From the NCBI GenBank assembly GCA_030141605.1, contig JAQGDQ010000379.1, positions 62,001-126,000 of the forward strand: 64,000 bases of DNA, read 5' to 3'. Positions 55,501 to 61,500 of this stretch are shown here, one piece after another; position 1 is the stretch's first letter; the number at the start of each line of letters is the position of its first letter. The translations under genes were made by a program, and so were the position numbers. The notes below the pieces were generated by a model that did not search any database, was not told the DNA's origin, and saw only the letters and a program-made list of their open reading frames with translations. This DNA is from Tubiluchus corallicola (taxonomy: Eukaryota > Priapulida > Priapulimorpha > Priapulimorphida > Tubiluchidae).

Positions 55501-58500
55501 TATAAAGAAAAATGTAGCACAGCAGTAATGTGCAACAAAAAACTCGTGGGCAAAAAATCTTGCAAAGTGAAGTTAAACTACGAAATAATGGTTTCTGCAG
55601 CAGTCGCAAACTTTCCGTTTTTCCGTAAAATTGACAAATAACAATACTTGAAAAGACTCGAATAGCTTCCTCGTGAAAAATTAAACAGCACTCTTTCAGT
55701 TTCACCGCGAAAATCATTTGCCGATAAAGATCTACTAAACCACATGAATCTCTCGGGGTAAGAAACGCATGAAAGATCAAGGGATCAATCAATTTCCCAT
55801 CAATCATTTACAAGACGCTAGGCCCACACAAAGTGTGGACAATTTGAGATGACACAGTTGCTATTAGTCTTACTAGAATGACACATTCATCTTAGTGTAC
55901 CTTTCAAATTTTTATTTTTAAGGTTCTTAATAAATACTTAACAAGGCAATTAGCTTATCTCACTTGTTACTAGTTATTACAAGTACAACAACATCTGGAT
56001 ATCGTAATAAAGCTAATGAAGTACGACAGCACTTCGTATTTAAAAATGTGCAGTAGAAGCAGAATTAAAATAGTTATCCCAGTATGTATATAGTTATACA
56101 TATACTTTTGTATATGCTTTTGCTCTTCTTCATTAAATATATTGTTTGTATATGCTTTTCTTCCTCTTCATTCAATGTGCTGTTGTACATGCTTTTCTTC
56201 CTCTTCATTCAATGTGCTGTTGTATATGCTTTTGTTCCTCTCCATTCAATGTGCTGTTGTACATGCTTTTCTTCCTCTTCATTCAATGTGCTGTTGTACA
56301 TGCTTTTCTTCCTCTTCATTCAATGTGCTGTTGTACATGCTTTTCTTCCTCTCCATTCAATGTGATGTTGTACATGCTTTTGTTCCTCTTCATTCAATGT
56401 GCTGTTGTACATGCTTTTGTTCCTCTCCATTCAATGTGACGTTGTACATGCTTTTGTTCCTCTCCCTTCAATGTGCTGTTGTACATGCTTTTGTTCCTCT
56501 CCATTCAATGTGATGTTGTACATGCTTTTGTTCCTCTTCATTCAATGTGCTGTTGTACATGCTTTTGTTCCTCTCCATTCAATGTGATGTTGTACATGCT
56601 TTTGTTCCTCTTCATTCAATGTGCTGTTGTACATGCTTTTGTTCCTCTCCATTCAATGTGATGTTGTACATGCTTTTGTTCCTCTTCATTCAATGTGCTG
56701 TTGTACATGCTTTTGTTCCTCTCCCTTCAATGTGTTGTTGTACATGCTTTTGTTCCTCTCCATTCAATGTGCTGTTGAACATGCTTTTGTTCCTCTTCAT
56801 TCAATGTGCTGTTGTACATGCTTTTGTTCCTCTCCATTCGATGTGCTGTTGTACATGCTTTTGTTCCTCTCCATTCAATGTACTGTTGTACATGCTTTTG
56901 TTCCTCTTCATTCAATGTGCTGTTGTACATGCTTTTCTGCCTCTCCATTCAATGTGCTGTTGAACATGCTTTTGTTCCTCTTCATTCAATGTGCTGTTGT
57001 ACATGCTTTTGTTCCTCTTCATTCAATGTACTGTTGTACATGCTTTTGTTCCTCTTCATTCAATGTGCTGTTGTATATGCTTTTGTTCCTCTTCATTCAA
57101 TGTGTTGTTGTACATGCTTTTGTTCCTCTTCATTCAATGTGCTGTTGTACATGCTTTTGTTCCTCTCCATTCGATGTGCTGTTGTACCTGCTTTTGCTTC
57201 TCTTTAATCACTTCTGTTCTTCTTCACTGAACGTGCTGTGGTATATACGTTTGCTCCCTTTTATTCATAGTGCTCTGTTTTATGTAATGTGGAAGTGCTA
57301 CTAAAACAATGTTTTTAATAATGCTAAGGATCGATGAAAAACTGTTGGTCTCACTCAGAAGTTTGACACCGTTTATTTCAACATTAATGCATATAACTAC
57401 TTAGAAGGTACATAAGTATTAGGCAATAGTGCAGCCTTGTAGGAAATGCAAACAAAAATATGTACCAGATAAGAACCATAGAAAACTGCACAAACCGATC
57501 ATGACATCAGGGTGTCCTTGGGGAACAGCATGGCTTTAGGCAAGTGATGCACAGAAACACTAATGCATGTTGCCATTATTCTAACAAAAATTACTGGCGT
57601 GAACTTGAAAATTACTGTCTGTGAGCTTCGCACAGCAGCACCGATATTGCTTTTGCAATCTGCTTTTGCAAATAAGCAAGCGGAAGAATCACTAACGTCA
57701 TTGGAAAATAAAACACTAAAGCTTGTTGTGCACACAGACAATTAAACTAAGCATCTAAGTTGATACTTGAATATAAGAATTATTTCGGTAATTACTGTTG
57801 GTAATAAAATGTGTATTTTAGATCGTAAGTTGAAAGAGTTACATTCTAAAAATTGTTGTATTTTCCTTTAATTTAATACTGTTCAAGTTTTGCCGCTCCT
57901 TAATCCAAAAACTTTTCTTAAAGGTAGAAGCTTCTATATGACTTTCTCAGAAAAGCCTCAAAACCACCGACATCTTAATGAAGAAAAACTCACGAATAAA
58001 ACAGTTTGTTTACTTCAAGAAACAAAGAGGAATCAGATAAAGCTAGACTAGATGAGAGGTGGCCATAGACCTATAAACACATGCAGCAACTTCAGCAAGA
58101 AGTGACAGGCCACACTAAGAACCAGCAAAATTTGTGCCCAGACATTCTCTTAACAATCTAGTTTGACTAGACCAGTGTTGAAGTAAGCCAAGTTTCAGTA
58201 TGAGGCATAATATACACCAAATCACCACCATATACGTAACAGTTTTGTTCATTTTTGTGTAATGCTATATCTTTTAGGCTGCTTTGCTTGTTATAAGGAA
58301 AAACTTTGAAATAAAAGTTGGCCTCACTGGATGCCTTTTCTTTAGATCTATTCAAATTTTAGTTGAAATCAGTAGTTCATCTACCCTGATAATCTTCAAC
58401 TAATGTGTGCATCCTGTGCCAGCTAGCTTAGGTGTATAATAACGTGATAAACCAATCCCTAAGTTTAATTTCACTGAAATATCCTTTAGATTTATATTTA

Positions 58501-61500
58501 GATTTAGATCTATATTTATTTATTCAAACATTTAGCACAATACTACAAAATGCAATTACAAATTAACATTGCATAGCAGTGCTATTATGAATGTAGCAGA
58601 AGAAATTAACTTGTAAGCTACGTTCAATATGGATAAGCTTTAGTGATGACGATGACGATAAGAGTGTTAATACTGATGACAATGGTGGTGATGATAACAA
58701 TGATAATGACTTGGTACTAATGACGATGATGCACCAGGATGCTAAGTCTAGTTTCCGTCTGGGATAAGTATTTAAGGCCAACTCTCGTGAAAGTTGCACA
58801 TATGACAGCAGCTGAAAATGAAGTCCTTCACTTCTCCATGCTTTGAGCAAACCTCCGGGAACTAGGAACTTTGTATGATCAAAGGTTTTCATCACTCAAG
58901 CTATTTTTCTACAAGTACAAAAAAGCTTCAAAAATGTCAAACTCCAAGCCAGGATATCAGTCGTTTAAGGTCACCAATGAATTCTCACCTGTCAGTGTCA
59001 GTATTTACACTCAGTGGCTGCCTCTTTTTACCTTAACTGTCTTCAACTTATACTTAGGTGTTTTCAAAACTGAAAAAACAGCTGGATGAAAAAAGAAACA
59101 GACACAAACAACACAGTTCAAACTTCCCTCGATAAAGACATGATTTTCTGCTATCAAGAAATAGCACAACTTACATAACGCTACATAAAGCATCAGAAAA
59201 TCTGTCAAAAAAACAAAAGCGAGTTTCGTTGACGTCTTGTAAGACAATATCTCTGAGACACCTGGACAAAACCATTTCTCAGCCAAAAATTGTCACAAAA
59301 TTGTGGAAAAAAGAACAAAAGTAACATCTGATATTCCACAACAAGGTGGTGAATAAATTATTCATGAGTCATAATAATCGTGCTAGCAATATTATTACTT
59401 CAAGCATTACCAATCCGTTGTAGATTTTCTACTTACCACTTTCTCCTATGTAGCCAGCAATAGTTATTCCTAAGCCTTGCGCATCTTTCGCAAGTTCTAC
59501 AATAAATGTCTCCATCTCTGGCTCAGCTCCATTCATCTCTACAAGCTGTCCATCCTGACCGTTTCGCTGAATCATGTTCTAAAATCAAACGAAAAAAACT
59601 TAGAAACAACGAACGATTATTCTGTATTATCCAATGTATTATTTACAATAAAAGCCTCTTAGGAAGAAACGAATTGGCTTTCATTTTAATGCAATAGTTC
59701 TACATTAATCATTGCAAGAAGATTCTTTATTGCAGTGACATGATTAGCGACATAGGTTCATCTAATGGCAGTGAAATTACCATGAACAAGCACTGTCGAA
59801 TCATATCTTATTCTGTCATTACATTGATCAGATACTGTATAATAATAATACAAGATTTCTTCAAGTCATTTTAATCAAGATTCACACGCCATACATCTTA
59901 AAAGTACACACATTATGCATATAATGGCAACCAAAGGACACTTAATATACAGGTTCAATTTTGCAAGTCGCTGATGACGAAGTGTTAAGCTGTCAAAACG
60001 AAACACATTTTATTTTAATTAATTTATTTCATCTTAGATAATAAAGAGCTAAGCATAAAGCGTTCACTTGCTTTGTAACATGATTAAATCAAAGTGACTT
60101 AAGTTGTGAATGCAAAAATACTGTGAAACTGGATCTTTTTTCTCAAAACTTTGTATAGTAGGAAAATAACCTTAGCTTAGCAATAAAATAGCACTAACTT
60201 AAATAGCATACATACTTAAATTTCTTTATTGTTCTGCCAATTTTGATGCAAAATTGAAAAATATGCGACACTTTTACAAGAGGAAGTATGAGTCATTAGG
60301 AATAGACATAGAAATGACGTGGGACACCGAATTTTTTTGAACAAATTCAAAATGCCTCAGCAGTACAAATTATATTATATTAAAGTCAAACTCCAACAGA
60401 AACTGAAAATAAATACAGGGTGTCTCAAAAGTCACCATACACTTCACATTTTTAATATTTTTTCAACAAGCAAAGCAAAATGTTTGAAAACTGGTACAGG
60501 TAATTCTTAGTCAAATTAGGCGAAAATTTGAAAGAACTACTGCACAAGTAGGCTTTCCTATATTCACTACCTTCTTCGGGAACCCCAATAGCTTCAGAGA
60601 TCAATCCAATGGTAAGTCGGGCATCCTGCATTGAGAAAGCTTTTCGCAGCCCTTGAGTGGTTGAAAAACTACATTGTTAATAGTGAGAGAATAATGTGGC
60701 CCATATAATGACTCTGAATTTCCGCTCAATACCTATTGGTCATTGAAGGACCTCTTGCCAGGCTGATTTTGCACCTCATTTCCAACTTTACTGTCGTTGC
60801 CATAGGTGTGCGTTTCCAGTCAAAACATAAAAAAAGAATTACCAAAGGCCACTTTTGATTCACGTGAGAGCTTGCTGAGATTGGAGAAAAATTTAAAAAA
60901 GAAATTAGAAAACAAACTGTATAGTGACTTTTGAAACGCCCTATATTTCAGAAAAGAACACCTATGGGTTATGCCACATACAACAAAAACATCACGATTA
61001 TATGCCAAAACCTTATTCCTGTATAAGGATACTTCAAAATACAGCATATGCTATTAATTATGCCAAACTATTAATGTTTATTAAAGGGATTTATTCATAA
61101 CTTATTATGGCAAAGCCTCCAAGCTACACGTTCATTTATAATGAGTGGACTCTAAAAGCAATCTCACTTTAATGAAAGGGAAAATTTTCTATGCATTAAT
61201 CAGTTCTAACAGCCATCATAAATTCTTGCTGAGTTTCCTTTAGAATCCAATTATTGTGAAATCCTGTAGTGATTTGCCAAATTACAATTCGTACATTAGG
61301 AAATTGTGCAATTAATAAATCTGCATTACACGCAAACTTACATCCATTAAAACTGTAAAAACGAGTTGACCAACTCATATAAAATTGTTTACAGACCACG
61401 AATGTAATTAATAAATTAAAATTAAACAGAGCAGCTGAAACATTTAGTTATAAGGCTGCACATTGCTTGTGAACACTTTATTCAGTTATTCAGCTCGCGG

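Larger units (their letters stand above)
40900..59436 (-). other. 18.5-kb intron within PDZ3
   Basis: It contains arrays at 44142 and 56111, a small duplication at 46985, an AT palindromic patch at 47257-47297, coding-like fragments at 50.0-52.0 kb and a degenerate GAT microsatellite at 58638. In 40.9-44.1, 45.0-46.9, 47.3-49.9 and 52.0-56.1 kb I see only AT-rich intronic DNA and chance ORFs. Confidence 0.85.

Noticed and set aside
6313-57285. Tandem arrays with ~33-40-bp units considered as CRISPR
   Set aside because: Units are contiguous with no unique spacers, diverge gradually, and the sequence is animal intronic DNA with no cas genes.
56084-57304. Overlapping plus-strand ORFs up to 227 codons, Cys/Phe/Leu-rich
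   Set aside because: They are translations of the 37-bp minisatellite. The same repeat peptide appears in all three frames because the unit is 3n+1, and there is no other coding signal.
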